Shown in pieces: positions 25,625 to 35,074 of a stretch of DNA of 64,000 nucleotides (its first letter is position 1; each line of letters begins with the position of its first letter). Position numbers and translations under genes: made by a program. This stretch comes from Ktedonobacteria bacterium brp13. GTDB taxonomy: Bacteria; Chloroflexota; Ktedonobacteria; Ktedonobacterales; Ktedonobacteraceae. The stretch lies in NCBI GenBank assembly GCA_015099395.1, contig AP024096.1:744001-808000 (forward strand), given 5' to 3'. Under the pieces are notes generated by a model, which saw only the letters and a program-made list of their open reading frames with translations, was not told the DNA's origin and did no database searches.

Positions 25625-26662
25625 CTAATTATCGCTCACCACCAGCGCTTGAGCACGTGACGTAGTGAAATCCTCTGGCCAGTGTATCGCCAGTTCCTCC
25701 CAGTGCTCACCAGCATCCGAGGAGCGAAAAACCCCTTTATTGCTAGCAGCATAGAAAACTCCCGGCTCCGAGTCGTGGGTTGCCAGCACCGAGGTCTGCA
25801 TACCCTGCTCAGGCGGCAGGCCATCCAGGCAGCGCTGCCAGGAGCCACCATGCGAACGACGATAGAGAACCGACGCCGCATGCTGGCGATTATGTGCTTG
25901 ATCAGGACTATGTGCAGCCGAGACCACAATCACATCAGGATCAGCAGGATCGACCGCCACACTCCAGAGATACTTATGTTCCAGACCCTCATCCGGTCGC
26001 TGCCAGCTATCGCCACCATCCTTGCTCTCGATAAAACCACCACCTGTTCGCATGAAACCATCGCCAGCCGCAGAATAAAGGCGATCAGGAGCGAGGCGAT
26101 GCATAACCAGGGTATGTGTATCAAAAGGACCATCAGGACGACGATCCTCCCAGGTCTCACCACCATCAAAGCTACGCACCAGAGCACCGGCCTCAATCGC
26201 CACAAAGAGACGACCAGCACGCGTCAGATCAGGTCTAATCCAGCGCACATGACTGGTATAAGGTCGCGGGGGAAAGCTCCACTCAGGAGCAGAGGGCAGC
26301 TGACACAACTGCGACAACTCACGCCAATGCACACCACAATCTTCAGAGCGGTACAGTGTACTGGGTTCCGTACCAACGTATACCACGCTCTGCCCACGTG
26401 AGCTTTCAAGCGGACTTACCGCAATAGATGTCACCTGTGGCAGCATAAGCTCCGTACCGATAGCGACCCACGTCCTGCCATCATCGATACTACGCCAGGC
26501 CCCCTCATCAAACGTTCCACAATAGATCAGACCCACTCGTAACGGGTCCAGCGCAACACACTGCATCTGTTTACCTACAAGGTGTACATTCGCCACCCAG
26601 GCATTGTCCTGCAATCGAACAATAGCCAGAGCGTCCTCAAGTGCCAGATATAGCTTTGTCAT
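25625..26662 (-). CDS. BNR-repeat (sialidase-fold) protein
   Basis: 345 residues from ATG 26662 with GAGG 7 bases upstream. No signal peptide. Repeated Asp-boxes mark a beta-propeller of the VPS10/YCF48 kind: SIDDGRTWVA, SEDCGVHWRE, FDGGETWED, KDGGDSWQRP, SHGGSWQRC, SSDAGEHWEE, each preceded by a strand such as VLYRRS or GVFRS. Phrases such as VAVDPADPDVIVVSA are usual in proteins labelled exo-alpha-sialidase or glycosyl hydrolase BNR, but no sialidase Arg triad is evident. It ends 36 bases from the convergent GH76 gene. A binding or scaffold role is as likely as catalysis. Confidence 0.78.
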   Translation of the reverse strand: MTKLYLALEDALAIVRLQDNAWVANVHLVGKQMQCVALDPLRVGLIYCGTFDEGAWRSIDDGRTWVAIGTELMLPQVTSIAVSPLESSRGQSVVYVGTEPSTLYRSEDCGVHWRELSQLCQLPSAPEWSFPPRPYTSHVRWIRPDLTRAGRLFVAIEAGALVRSFDGGETWEDRRPDGPFDTHTLVMHRLAPDRLYSAAGDGFMRTGGGFIESKDGGDSWQRPDEGLEHKYLWSVAVDPADPDVIVVSAAHSPDQAHNRQHAASVLYRRSHGGSWQRCLDGLPPEQGMQTSVLATHDSEPGVFYAASNKGVFRSSDAGEHWEELAIHWPEDFTTSRAQALVVSDN

Positions 26663-26822
26663 GCGTAGCCTCATCCTGTGTATATCCTAACGATGCTCCT
26701 TACCGGCTCGGCTATATATATATATACAGCTTCTATACTCAACACGATATGCACATGTAATTGTTATACATCCCAACAAAGGTCGAAATAATGAGGAAGC
26801 AGGCCAGCAAAAAGCACAAGTA

Positions 26823-26843
26823 GGAAGGGCATAACGCCCTTCC
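26823..26843 (-). terminator. Hairpin downstream of flippase gene
   Basis: GGAAGGGC (26823-26830) and GCCCTTCC (26836-26843) with loop ATAAC, 17 bases past the stop at 26860. Confidence 0.65.
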
Positions 26844-26859
26844 TGCATACATACTGCCA

Positions 26860-28740
26860 CTAACAATCAAAGGACCGTAGGATTCTCCGTCCGGTCGCAT
26901 ACACGCGCAGGGAGAGACGTACCAACCAGTGCAATAGCGCAGTCAGGACAAGATAGCCCTCAGAGCTAAAACGCAGCAGGAAGATGATTAAACTATAGGC
27001 TATAAAAAAGGTCAACATCGCCGCAATCTGCTCTAAAGGGAGGAGTGGAGTGGGCGTCTGTCCAATGACATGCAGCAGACTCAGTCCGATCAGAGTAGCC
27101 GCCGCACCAGCCAGCACAGGCTTATGCATCTCACGACTCCATGGCTGCATACCTAAGAAGCGGTAGACCTGCAAGAAGTTAAGGCCATACATCATCAGGA
27201 TCATCAATACAAAGGCGTACCCAGCCCCCAGGGCACCTTGATAGCGTATCAAAAACCAGAGCAAGCCGAAATCGATCAGCGAGATGATCGCACTATTGAT
27301 CAAGATCAGCCTGGGCCTTGCCACCATCGTTAAGAGATAGCCAGCGGGACCAAGCAGAGAAAAGACCAGTAGACCAAGCGCAATCATAATCATAACCAGA
27401 GCAACATTCGTATAGGACGCACCGAAAGTCAACAGGATAGCTTGATGAAAGACCATCACCCATAAAAAGAGCGGTAGGCTGAAGGCAAAGGACCAGCGCG
27501 TCACCAACTTATACAGACGTGCAAGCTCCTCCATGCGCCGATGAGTGAAGTATTCCACCACGCGAGGCGAGAAGGCAATGCACAGCGCAGTCGTAGGGAT
27601 AGAGACAAAAGAGGCGACACGTTCAGCATTCTGATATCCAGCCACCTGTAAAGGCGAAGAGAACGCCCCTAACAGGAGCATACTCGTCGACTCGATAATC
27701 CCCAGTAACAATACGTTCAGAAACATTGGCAACGTAATGATGCTCCAATAACCTGGTTGGTAGGTTGCAGGAGCCTTCAGCGTCATACGTCGTTTTACCA
27801 GGATCAGAGCCAGCCAGCCAATCGCCACAGTACAGACAAAACCAGTAATCGTCGCAGCACTCAACGTCTCCATCGTCCACTGAAAGAGACAAAAGATCAT
27901 CAGCGCAATAAAGGTCACCAGAGGCTGAAGCAAACGATCGATCAGCATTTTCCAACGGATCGCCTTAAAGGCCTGCAAACTAGCAGCCAGCAAGAACTGG
28001 AGTGACTGCAGAGGTATAAGCACAGATAGCTCACGCAGTGGTACACTGTACGCCATATTATGATAGAAACGTAGCGAGATCTGTGGCGCGAAAACAAAAA
28101 GTGCCGTACCCAGCGCAGTACTCACAACCAGCGTCATAGCCAGAGTAAAGCGAAACAGACCATGAATAAGACTATATTGACCATGAATCCGATAATTGGG
28201 CACCAGACGCAACAACACATTATCTAACCCCAATTTAGCGGTCCACCCGCAGACCACCGTCACGGCAATTACTTCATCATAAACACCATAGGTCTCAGGA
28301 GCTACCATGCGCGCCATCACCACATTCGTCACATACCGTAAAACATAGTAAGCAAGGATGCCCAGTCCTACAACGAAAGCGCCACCCGCAATAGCAATCA
28401 TATCCCGGGTAGGACTAAAAAATTTCCCATCATAGACAGCAACATCATTACCTTTTTCAAGTGTATGAAAACTATTGGAAACATCATAATCATCATAATC
28501 ATCAGTAATAGCAGTAAATTCCGGGAGCTCCTGTTCACATTGCTCATCAATCATCAAAGCCAGATTTGGGTCCTCAGTAGCAATATTATGTACAACAGGC
28601 AATTTTTGTGTAGCAACAACGGTAATATCATCAGGAGAGCAGTAATTACGAAAGACAGGACGAAAATTTTTCATGCATAGAAAGTTCAAATTGGCCTGAT
28701 CATGCGTGTTAGAGCTATCCCCGCGCCAGAATCGCGGCAT
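26860..28740 (-). CDS. Polysaccharide/lipid-linked oligosaccharide flippase (MOP superfamily)
   Basis: 626 residues from ATG 28740, behind GGGGAGG with an 8-base spacer; the ATG at 28773 is less well placed. An unusual acidic cytoplasmic N-terminus of about 120 residues (ending TDDYDDYDVSN region) precedes ~14 transmembrane helices. The first begins near DMIAIAGGAFVVGLGILAYY, followed by the typical LARMVAPETYGVY-like loop and LVPNYRIHGQ. A polysaccharide-synthesis C-terminal domain follows (FGASYTNVALVMIMIAL). It should move undecaprenyl-linked sugars across the membrane. No glycosyltransferase cluster lies beside it. The acidic leader might be a control region for a kinase; that is inference. 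Confidence 0.88.
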   Translation of the reverse strand: MPRFWRGDSSNTHDQANLNFLCMKNFRPVFRNYCSPDDITVVATQKLPVVHNIATEDPNLALMIDEQCEQELPEFTAITDDYDDYDVSNSFHTLEKGNDVAVYDGKFFSPTRDMIAIAGGAFVVGLGILAYYVLRYVTNVVMARMVAPETYGVYDEVIAVTVVCGWTAKLGLDNVLLRLVPNYRIHGQYSLIHGLFRFTLAMTLVVSTALGTALFVFAPQISLRFYHNMAYSVPLRELSVLIPLQSLQFLLAASLQAFKAIRWKMLIDRLLQPLVTFIALMIFCLFQWTMETLSAATITGFVCTVAIGWLALILVKRRMTLKAPATYQPGYWSIITLPMFLNVLLLGIIESTSMLLLGAFSSPLQVAGYQNAERVASFVSIPTTALCIAFSPRVVEYFTHRRMEELARLYKLVTRWSFAFSLPLFLWVMVFHQAILLTFGASYTNVALVMIMIALGLLVFSLLGPAGYLLTMVARPRLILINSAIISLIDFGLLWFLIRYQGALGAGYAFVLMILMMYGLNFLQVYRFLGMQPWSREMHKPVLAGAAATLIGLSLLHVIGQTPTPLLPLEQIAAMLTFFIAYSLIIFLLRFSSEGYLVLTALLHWLVRLSLRVYATGRRILRSFDC

Positions 28741-29068
28741 GAGAAAACCTCCCCAACTACTTATCCACACCACGCTTAAAGAAAAGAGGAACGAAAAGCA
28801 ATATATCTTTAAAATGAAGTATATACTTATTTTCTGCTTTTTGCAAATAAAATAACGTATACAACATCAATATTTGCATTATTGTGTATATAGCATGATT
28901 ATTCTAATTTTAATAGACTTAACACCATAGACCAAGCACAAATATAGATAATGATATATGCATCTTATTCTATAACTATTCAAATAGAACAAATAGTATT
29001 CAAATACAAAAAAAGTATCCTATCGATGAAGACAGGACACTTTCTTAGCTATGCATATTTAATGGGTA
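28741..29068. other. AT-rich intergenic region
   Basis: Holds the flippase promoter region (not resolved) and, at 29010-29043, an imperfect hairpin (AAAGTATCCT against AGGACACTTTCTT) just beyond the metal transporter operon stop, likely its terminator. Confidence 0.5.
29010..29043 (-). terminator. Probable terminator of metal ABC operon
   Basis: Arms AAAGTATCCTATC and GACAGGACACTTT pair with two mismatches. T-rich on the minus side (complement of the AAAAAAA before it). 25 bases past the stop at 29069. Confidence 0.55.
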
Positions 29069-29977
29069 TTAGTTTTGTGCGACAACGTATACACGTTGAC
29101 GTATACGCCTGAGATGAGTGCTACCGACAACTACAATATAGGCGACAAAAGCGAGTAAACTGATACAGACACTACTGGGTAAACCGGAATAGAAACCGAT
29201 GGTAATACCCAGCCAGGTAATCAGAACGGCAAGCAAGGCAGAGAGGATGATCGCCGTCGAGGGGCGGCTCGTCGTTTGATGAGCTATCGCAGCCGGCAAC
29301 AGAAGAAGCGCAAAGACGAGCAGCGCACCAACCGCCATAGTTGCTTCACTGACAGTCAACGCCAGCAGCACCATAAAGATAAGTCCTAGCGCTCGCACAG
29401 GAATACCGCGAGCAGCCGCAACATCGGGGTCAAGCGAGGCAAACAATAACGGACGACCAATACAGATAAGTGCCAGCACAACCAATCCGCTAATAATAAT
29501 GATAGTACTCAACTGATCGGAAGTGATGCCAAGGATATTGCCAAAAAGCACCGTCACACCAGAGAAGCCCGTCCCGGTACCACTCACACTGGTCGTAAAG
29601 AGGCTCAAGAAGAGTACACCCAGTCCCAGCACCCAGGACAGTACCGTGCCAATAGCGACATCGCGTCCCTTTAAGCGTTCACCAAAGCCACCCATCCCTA
29701 ACGCAACCAGGACGGTCGTGACTAACAAACTAAGGAAGGGATTAAAGCCAAAGACAGCACCACCAAGCGCACCAGTAAAGGTCACATCCGAAAGGGATTC
29801 ACCAGCAAAGGCTTGATGCCGTAGTACCACAAAGTATCCCACAAGTCCGGCAATAACACTTAAAATGGTACCAGCCAGAAACGCCTGACGCATAAAACCG
29901 TACAGAAGCATTGACTGAACGTCGTGTACCAGATTCAAACTAAAAGGAGGGAGTATACCAGCTAAGACAAAATTCAT
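29069..29977 (-). CDS. Metal ABC transporter permease (second copy)
   Basis: 302 residues with about eight to nine transmembrane helices of the ABC-3 family. Family marks: MRQAFLAGTILSVIAGLVGYFVVLRHQAFAGESLSD near the start (the F-x-G-x-x-L motif) and DPDVAAARGIPVRALGLIFM, which contacts the ATPase. Its ATG overlaps the preceding permease stop by four bases (ATGA), so translation is coupled. It is related to, but clearly different from, the permease at 29974-30867, so the transporter core is probably a heterodimer. Moves Zn or Mn inward together with the ATPase and binding protein upstream. Confidence 0.9.
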   Translation of the reverse strand: MNFVLAGILPPFSLNLVHDVQSMLLYGFMRQAFLAGTILSVIAGLVGYFVVLRHQAFAGESLSDVTFTGALGGAVFGFNPFLSLLVTTVLVALGMGGFGERLKGRDVAIGTVLSWVLGLGVLFLSLFTTSVSGTGTGFSGVTVLFGNILGITSDQLSTIIIISGLVVLALICIGRPLLFASLDPDVAAARGIPVRALGLIFMVLLALTVSEATMAVGALLVFALLLLPAAIAHQTTSRPSTAIILSALLAVLITWLGITIGFYSGLPSSVCISLLAFVAYIVVVGSTHLRRIRQRVYVVAQN

Positions 29978-30867
29978 GCAGCACCCCCTAGCGGTTGCCG
30001 AGAAGACGACCTGGAGCGCCTACTCTCTACCATTCTACGCACTGCTACAGCGCCACGAACAATCACATAGGTACCAAAAGCAAAAGTCGTAATGAAGAAG
30101 CTGACCGGATACGGAGTTATATAGCCAACGGCCAGACCGATCCATACAAAGAGCAGCGACAAGCCAGCTGCAATAAAAATAGCGACAAAGGGACGCGTCG
30201 TCAGTTGCTGCGCAATAGCAGCAGGGGTAACGAGCAACGAAAAGATCAGCAACACGCCTACGATCTGTACAGCCACAGCGACCTCTAAGCCCAACAAGAC
30301 CAGATAGGTCAGAGCCAGCGCGCGTACAGGTACACGATGTGCTATGGCTACCTCAGGATCAACCGAAGCAAAAAAGAGTGGACGACCAATAACGACCAGC
30401 ACCAGCATAAGAATAATCGTCGACCAGATAATAATCGTGACATCACTATCATCGATGCCTAGAATATTGCCAAAGAGTACATTATAAACATTCGCACCGT
30501 ACTCCGAAGTAGCAAGATGAATAAAAAGGTAGCCGAGCGCGATTGAGGCCGAGAGAACAGCACCCACCGCAATATCACTGCGATGACTCTCGCGATCATT
30601 CATATTCAACAGATGAATGCCAAGCGCGGCACAGAGACCAGCAATAAAAAGACCCACAACCGGCGAGATGCCAAAAAGCAGCGAACCCGTCGCACCAGCA
30701 AAGCCAACGTTAGCGAGACTGTGACCAGCAAAGCTCTGACCACGCAGCACCATAAAATATCCCATAATACCAGCCGTTATGGCCACCAGCGTCCCTGCAA
30801 CATAGGCATTCTGCATAAAATGGTAATGAAAAATCATCAGTAGATTTGTCAGCACATCACCGTACAT
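29974..30867 (-). CDS. Metal ABC transporter permease (first copy)
   Basis: 297 residues from ATG 30867, which has GAGGTG 8 bases upstream. The start lies 11 bases inside the end of the ATPase gene. ABC-3 family features: MQNAYVAGTLVAITAGIMGYFMVLRGQSFAGHSLANVGF, then DPEVAIAHRVPVRALALTYL. About eight membrane helices. The C-terminus is basic (VESRRSRSSSR). Third gene of the operon binding protein, ATPase, permease, permease. Confidence 0.9.
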   Translation of the reverse strand: MYGDVLTNLLMIFHYHFMQNAYVAGTLVAITAGIMGYFMVLRGQSFAGHSLANVGFAGATGSLLFGISPVVGLFIAGLCAALGIHLLNMNDRESHRSDIAVGAVLSASIALGYLFIHLATSEYGANVYNVLFGNILGIDDSDVTIIIWSTIILMLVLVVIGRPLFFASVDPEVAIAHRVPVRALALTYLVLLGLEVAVAVQIVGVLLIFSLLVTPAAIAQQLTTRPFVAIFIAAGLSLLFVWIGLAVGYITPYPVSFFITTFAFGTYVIVRGAVAVRRMVESRRSRSSSRQPLGGAA

Positions 30868-31711
30868 GGTAGTGCACCTCATCTTCTGTCTGGCCCACTA
30901 CCACGATACGTCCATCGCTAGCATGCAACACTTCAATAGGTGTATTATAGAGTCGTGAAAGCGTCTCTGTCGTAATGACCTGCTCTGGAGTGCCAATCTC
31001 AATCTGCCCATGAGCAATATACACAACACGATCGACCGCCGACAAAATCGGGTTAACATCGTGAGCAACGATTAAAACCGTCGTCTCCGTATCACGGCTA
31101 ATCTGCCGGATAACCCCTGCGACACCTTGCTGATTGCGTAGATCGAGACTATCCAGAGGTTCATCCAACACAAGAATCTTCGGTTGCGTTACCAGCGCCT
31201 GCGCGATAAGCAAGCGTTGCTGCTCACCACCAGAGAGCTCACCAATCGGTCGATCAGCATAGGATGAAGCGCCCACCAGATCAATAACCCTCTGAACGCG
31301 CGCAGCAGCCTCACGAGCCTTACTACGGTTCAGAAATGACAGCGGCAAGCCCCAATTACCACCATCCAGCCCGAGACGCACAATACTACGTCCACGCACA
31401 CGCACATCAGCATCAAAATGCCGTCGTTGTGGAACATAGCCGATATCAGTATTCCCGCGCCGAGCTGCATGACCGAGCACTGAGATCTTCCCAGCCGACA
31501 GCGGAATCAAGCCAAGGATCGCTTTAAGCAATGTAGACTTGCCTGCTCCATTCGGGCCAAGAATAGCAAGAAACTCCCCTGGATACGCATCCAGTTGCAC
31601 TCCTTGCCAGATAGTGCGCCCCCCCAGAGTAACAGCAGCATCCTCTACCTGAACCGTAGGAAGAGTATGAGCAACAGGGGCCGCTGACGCCAAAAAGACC
31701 TGATCAACCAT
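30857..31711 (-). CDS. Metal ABC transporter ATP-binding protein
   Basis: 284 residues from ATG 31711, with AAAGGAG 11 bases upstream. Walker A is GPNGAGKSTLL, Q-loop is in DIGYVPQRRHFD, signature is LSGGEQQRLLIAQAL, Walker B is KILVLDEPLDSLD, and the switch His is in VLIVAHDV. The C-terminal extension past the switch is about 60 residues, as in ZnuC/MntB-type ATPases. It powers the two permeases encoded directly after it. Gene order and overlaps show one transcript with the binding protein upstream. Confidence 0.93.
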   Translation of the reverse strand: MVDQVFLASAAPVAHTLPTVQVEDAAVTLGGRTIWQGVQLDAYPGEFLAILGPNGAGKSTLLKAILGLIPLSAGKISVLGHAARRGNTDIGYVPQRRHFDADVRVRGRSIVRLGLDGGNWGLPLSFLNRSKAREAAARVQRVIDLVGASSYADRPIGELSGGEQQRLLIAQALVTQPKILVLDEPLDSLDLRNQQGVAGVIRQISRDTETTVLIVAHDVNPILSAVDRVVYIAHGQIEIGTPEQVITTETLSRLYNTPIEVLHASDGRIVVVGQTEDEVHYHVR

Positions 31712-31744
31712 AACTATACAGACTCCTTTCAAAGTGACAGGGAC

Positions 31745-31775
31745 GGTGGCAGGTCACACCTTGCGACCTACCACC
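31745..31775 (-). promoter_or_regulatory. Intercistronic hairpin in metal operon
   Basis: GGTGGCAGGTC (31745-31755) pairs with GACCTACCACC (31765-31775) with one mismatch. It lies between the binding-protein stop and the ATPase start. No T-run, so more likely an RNA-stability or partial-attenuation element that keeps binding protein in excess. Confidence 0.5.
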
Positions 31776-31798
31776 TCCTTGATGATACAACGTCAACG

Positions 31799-32737
31799 CT
31801 ATTTACCAGTAGCTTGTGCGAGAGCCTTTTCAATACCCTGAAGTTGTTGCGTCTGCCAGGCCTGAAATGAGTCAGTAGCAGGTGATAGCGTCTCAGTGAT
31901 AGTTGCCACTGGAATGTTCTTTGCTTTCGCCAGCGTGATCACTGTCTGCACATTGCTCGGCGTATTCTGTGAGTTATAGATCAACACTTTGATCTGCTTC
32001 TGATTAATCTGTTGCTCAACAGTCGCCTCATCAGAGGCAGAGATATCCGCACTCTCAGAGACCGCCTTCAGGTATGAATACGGTGTGATCAAGTTCAAAC
32101 CTAGAGCAGGTGAAAGATAGGAGAAGATGCTCTCAGTCGCACCGACCGGAACACCGCTATATTTGGCTTTGATCGACGCAATTGTGTCATGATACTGCTT
32201 AAGGCCTGTGGTCTCGAAGGTCTGTGCCGACTGATCAAATGCAGCAGCATCGGTAGGATCAAGCGCCTTTAAATCGTCACGAATCTTGTTTACGACAGCA
32301 GTCACGTAGTCAGGGTTATACCACATGTGGGGATTATCACCAGCATGTTTACCGTTGAAATTACCTACATTCAACTCTTTACGGCCACTGACCGGATTAG
32401 CACTCAACAACTTGTCCGCCCAGGGATCATAGCCAGCGCCATTAATAATAACATACTGGGCATTAGACACTGTCCGTGCGTCGGCTGTTGTGGGCTCATA
32501 TGCATGTGGGTCAGCGTTTGGATCGACGATAATGCTGGTGACGTGCACATGTGAACCACCCACCTGCGACGCGATACTGCCCCAGAAGTTCTCCGCAGCC
32601 ACAACTTGGATAACACCACTCGTCTTGCTTGTTCCAGTACTACCAATAGCACTGCCACCGCAAGCAGCAAGAGTAAGAGTAAGCAGACAGATGCTCAAAA
32701 AGGTTAAAAGACGCGATTGTTTTCGTGATTGAAACAC
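31799..32737 (-). CDS. Metal-binding lipoprotein of ABC transporter (ZnuA/PsaA family)
   Basis: 312 residues from GTG 32737, with GAGGAG 7 bases upstream; the longer frame to 32860 is unlikely. Signal peptide with lipobox TLAACGG. Cluster A-I metal ligands: His in PNADPHAYEP, His in GDNPHMWYNP, Glu in GATESIFSYLSPALG, and an acidic residue in ATITETLSP. A Glu at the third site and the lack of a His-rich loop are features of Mn-binding PsaA/MntC, whereas ZnuA has His. The protein captures metal outside the membrane and hands it to the permeases. Mn is therefore my preferred substrate, but Zn is possible. Confidence 0.88.
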   Translation of the reverse strand: MFQSRKQSRLLTFLSICLLTLTLAACGGSAIGSTGTSKTSGVIQVVAAENFWGSIASQVGGSHVHVTSIIVDPNADPHAYEPTTADARTVSNAQYVIINGAGYDPWADKLLSANPVSGRKELNVGNFNGKHAGDNPHMWYNPDYVTAVVNKIRDDLKALDPTDAAAFDQSAQTFETTGLKQYHDTIASIKAKYSGVPVGATESIFSYLSPALGLNLITPYSYLKAVSESADISASDEATVEQQINQKQIKVLIYNSQNTPSNVQTVITLAKAKNIPVATITETLSPATDSFQAWQTQQLQGIEKALAQATGK

Positions 32738-32810
32738 GAGATTCTCCTCTATAAAAGCCAAAGAGACAAAAAATATGCGATAAGAACGGTGCGCACCACT
32801 CACATCAATT

Positions 32811-32823
32811 GATACAACGTATC
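32811..32823. promoter_or_regulatory. Small palindrome upstream of metal operon
   Basis: GATAC-AAC-GTATC, 75-88 bases upstream of the binding-protein GTG. Placed where an operator for a metal-responsive repressor could be. No match to a known box that I can name. Confidence 0.25.
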
Positions 32824-32891
32824 TGTAACAGAGTGTACAGGAGAAATACAAATTTGTCAATGAGACGATGTATCATTTTAGTGAGCAAAAC

Positions 32892-33584
32892 TTACTGCTC
32901 ATGCCACTTATCGGAGATGCCCACACCGATCTCGGGGGTCGACGGGCTACGTCGCAGCAAAATCGTTTTGAGCTCATGGCCTGGGATGGCAAAGAAGATA
33001 GCCAGCACAAAGCAAAAGATGACACAGATCAGCGTGTTTATCCCCGCCAGTCCAAAGGCAACCAGGTAAACCAATGGACCAGCCAGATACTGCCTGTTGA
33101 TCCCAGCTACCGCCAACTGATTTACATTATGACCCAGCAGGCGGCCTTTATATGCGGCATAACGCCAGAGGAAATTGTAGAAGATCGTCATCAACAGGAA
33201 AGCGCCACAGTAAATAAGCGCAGCCACGTGGTATTGAGGAAAATTGAGGTATTCAGCTAATAGCGAAGTCGGCACCGGGATAAATACAATAACCATCAGT
33301 AACAAAATATTGAGGATAAGCAAGACAGTATCAGTACGCCTGATAAGCTTGAAGAGACGATGGTGGTTGAGCCACATCACACCAATCGTAAAAAAACTCG
33401 TGACAAAGGCAAACAACTGTGGCCACTGACTTACAATACCCTTGGACCAGATCTCTGTATCCAGTAGCTGAACTCCATGAGGATCTGTATATTTAAATGT
33501 CACATTCAGAATAAGCAATGTAATAGCAACCGCAAACACCCCATCGCTAAACGCCTCTAAGCGACTCGTATCTTTCTCATCCAT
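32892..33584 (-). CDS. TMEM175/DUF1211 family channel-like membrane protein
   Basis: 230 residues. Starts with the family signature RLEAFSDGVFAVAITLLIL (first helix, residues 8-26; the FSDG element lines the pore in TMEM175). Five further hydrophobic helices follow, including FAFVTSFFTIGVMWLNHHRLF and ILLLMVIVFIPVPTSLLAEY, both conserved in bacterial members. Bacterial TMEM175 proteins are K+-selective leak channels made of four six-helix subunits. ATG 33584 is the natural start (MDEKDTSRLEAFSDG). It is divergently placed relative to the L,D-transpeptidase gene and not obviously linked to the metal operon, although it runs in the same direction. Confidence 0.9.
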   Translation of the reverse strand: MDEKDTSRLEAFSDGVFAVAITLLILNVTFKYTDPHGVQLLDTEIWSKGIVSQWPQLFAFVTSFFTIGVMWLNHHRLFKLIRRTDTVLLILNILLLMVIVFIPVPTSLLAEYLNFPQYHVAALIYCGAFLLMTIFYNFLWRYAAYKGRLLGHNVNQLAVAGINRQYLAGPLVYLVAFGLAGINTLICVIFCFVLAIFFAIPGHELKTILLRRSPSTPEIGVGISDKWHEQ

Positions 33585-34130
33585 GCAACATCAACCTTTG
33601 GCAGCTGATAAAAAACGCTGATAGAAATCTCTACCAATAAGTAAGACGTATGTGTATGTATACTTGGATATATAGTATTGCTAGTACTTATATGCCAATA
33701 CTCTTTATTCACTCTGCTCTATTTATTTTACGACATGAAACTGAAATGGTACAAAGCTATCCTTACAAGCTTTACCGGCATTCTGTGATTTCTATAGCAT
33801 CGACACTTTTCAACATGTCGATCGATTTGCACGTACACACGTTTTCTCATGGCAGGGTATCTCTCTTTGCAGAGAGTTTTCATACCTGTTGTCTCGATGA
33901 CAATGCAATGCTGCACGGTCGCCGGGACATGGATAAACAGGGAGTTTGGATGCTCCAAGGCCCATCTATACGCCAAACTAACGTATAGATGGGCCTTTAA
34001 GCGTAAAAAAATACCAATCAGGGAAAGGACTATTTTCTCATCTATGCTCTTTATTTGTATTGATCAGTATATTATTCGTTATATTTAAATGTAAAAATAA
34101 GTTATTTCTTGCCTGAACAAGAGGACAAGT
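33585..34130. other. Structured spacer, possible non-coding RNA
   Basis: 546 bases. From 33799 it holds a 7-bp hairpin (ATCGACA with TGTCGAT, 33799-33822), a CTCTC/GAGAG hairpin near 33857, and a 16-bp perfect hairpin at 33957-33997. The short reading frames here (33650-33988 plus, 33728-33976 minus) have no recognisable features. Confidence 0.4.
33957..33997. terminator. 16-bp perfect hairpin
   Basis: AAGGCCCATCTATACG (33957-33972) pairs with CGTATAGATGGGCCTT (33982-33997), loop 9. No long T-run on either side, so terminator or RNA-protecting stem cannot be told apart. Confidence 0.55.
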
Positions 34131-35051
34131 ATGTTAAAGAGAGCTATTCCCTTATCATTATTTTACTGGATACTTTCATGCATCATGGCATCACTGCTTT
34201 TAACAGCGTGCGGAGGTCAAGTTGTCGAAGTTGGTCAGGGAGCCATCATCGAACAACACGTCCAAAACGTCGACCAGGTCCCGGTAACACCAACTCAGAC
34301 CATGCCAACACAGACAGCGACAACCGGACCAGCAGCGACGGCAACACCAGAACCCACACCAACCCCATTGCCAACAGTCACAGTAAGTTGGACCAGCGCA
34401 ACAACTCTCTACACACTGGGCAATGCAAACATCCGCACCGCACCATTTACGGAAGCAGCCATCGTTAAAACGGTAGCGGCATCACAGGCACTAACCTCCT
34501 ATGGCACCGTCGCTGGCGAGATCCTGGTAGATGGTGGCACGTGGTATCGCATCTCAGACGCGAATAGCGCCCCCGAATACATCTATAATGATCTGGTAAG
34601 CACAAAAGCACCACAACCGGTGCAAAATAACAGCGGGAAAATCATCAAAGTAAACCTGACAACCCAGCATATCTACGCCTATGACAATAATGTCCTTGTA
34701 GATGATAGCGTCATTACCAGTGGTCAACCAGGTCTCCTAACACCCACAGGTACATTTCAGATCATCAGCAAGCTACACCCGACCACATTCTACTCACCCT
34801 GGCCCAAAACCTCACCGTATTACTACAGTCCACTTTCGATCAACTACGCACTCGGCTTTCAAGGCACACTGCTCTTCTTGCACGACGCCACCTGGCGCGG
34901 AAATGACTTCGGTCCAGGCACAAACGTCCCGCATACAGTCAACGGAACTCAGATGACCGGCTCACATGGTTGCATCGAAATGCCCGTATCACAATCCCAA
35001 TGGTTTTATAATTGGGCACCCATCGGCACACCATTGATCATCTCCTATTAG
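34131..35051 (+). CDS. L,D-transpeptidase (YkuD) lipoprotein
   Basis: 306 residues. Signal peptide with lipobox LLTACGG anchors it outside the membrane. A Pro/Thr-rich linker (about 45-85) leads to an SH3-like region (LGNANIRTAPFTEAAIVKTV to GTWYRISD). The YkuD catalytic domain runs from about 170 (GKIIKVNLTTQHIYAYDNN) to the end. The catalytic motif is SHGCIEM (Cys nucleophile) with the upstream His in LLFLHDATW. It forms 3-3 cross-links in peptidoglycan or attaches proteins to it. ATG 34131 follows GAGGAC by 5 bases. A terminator hairpin follows at 35075. Confidence 0.92.
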   Translation: MLKRAIPLSLFYWILSCIMASLLLTACGGQVVEVGQGAIIEQHVQNVDQVPVTPTQTMPTQTATTGPAATATPEPTPTPLPTVTVSWTSATTLYTLGNANIRTAPFTEAAIVKTVAASQALTSYGTVAGEILVDGGTWYRISDANSAPEYIYNDLVSTKAPQPVQNNSGKIIKVNLTTQHIYAYDNNVLVDDSVITSGQPGLLTPTGTFQIISKLHPTTFYSPWPKTSPYYYSPLSINYALGFQGTLLFLHDATWRGNDFGPGTNVPHTVNGTQMTGSHGCIEMPVSQSQWFYNWAPIGTPLIISY

Positions 35052-35074
35052 AACCCATTTTCTGCAAACCTATC

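Noticed and set aside
25682..26401. 239-codon plus-strand frame
   Set aside because: Antisense to the second BNR gene.
33650..33988. 112-codon plus frame and overlapping minus frame
   Set aside because: Both cross the 16-bp hairpin region and lack features of a real protein.
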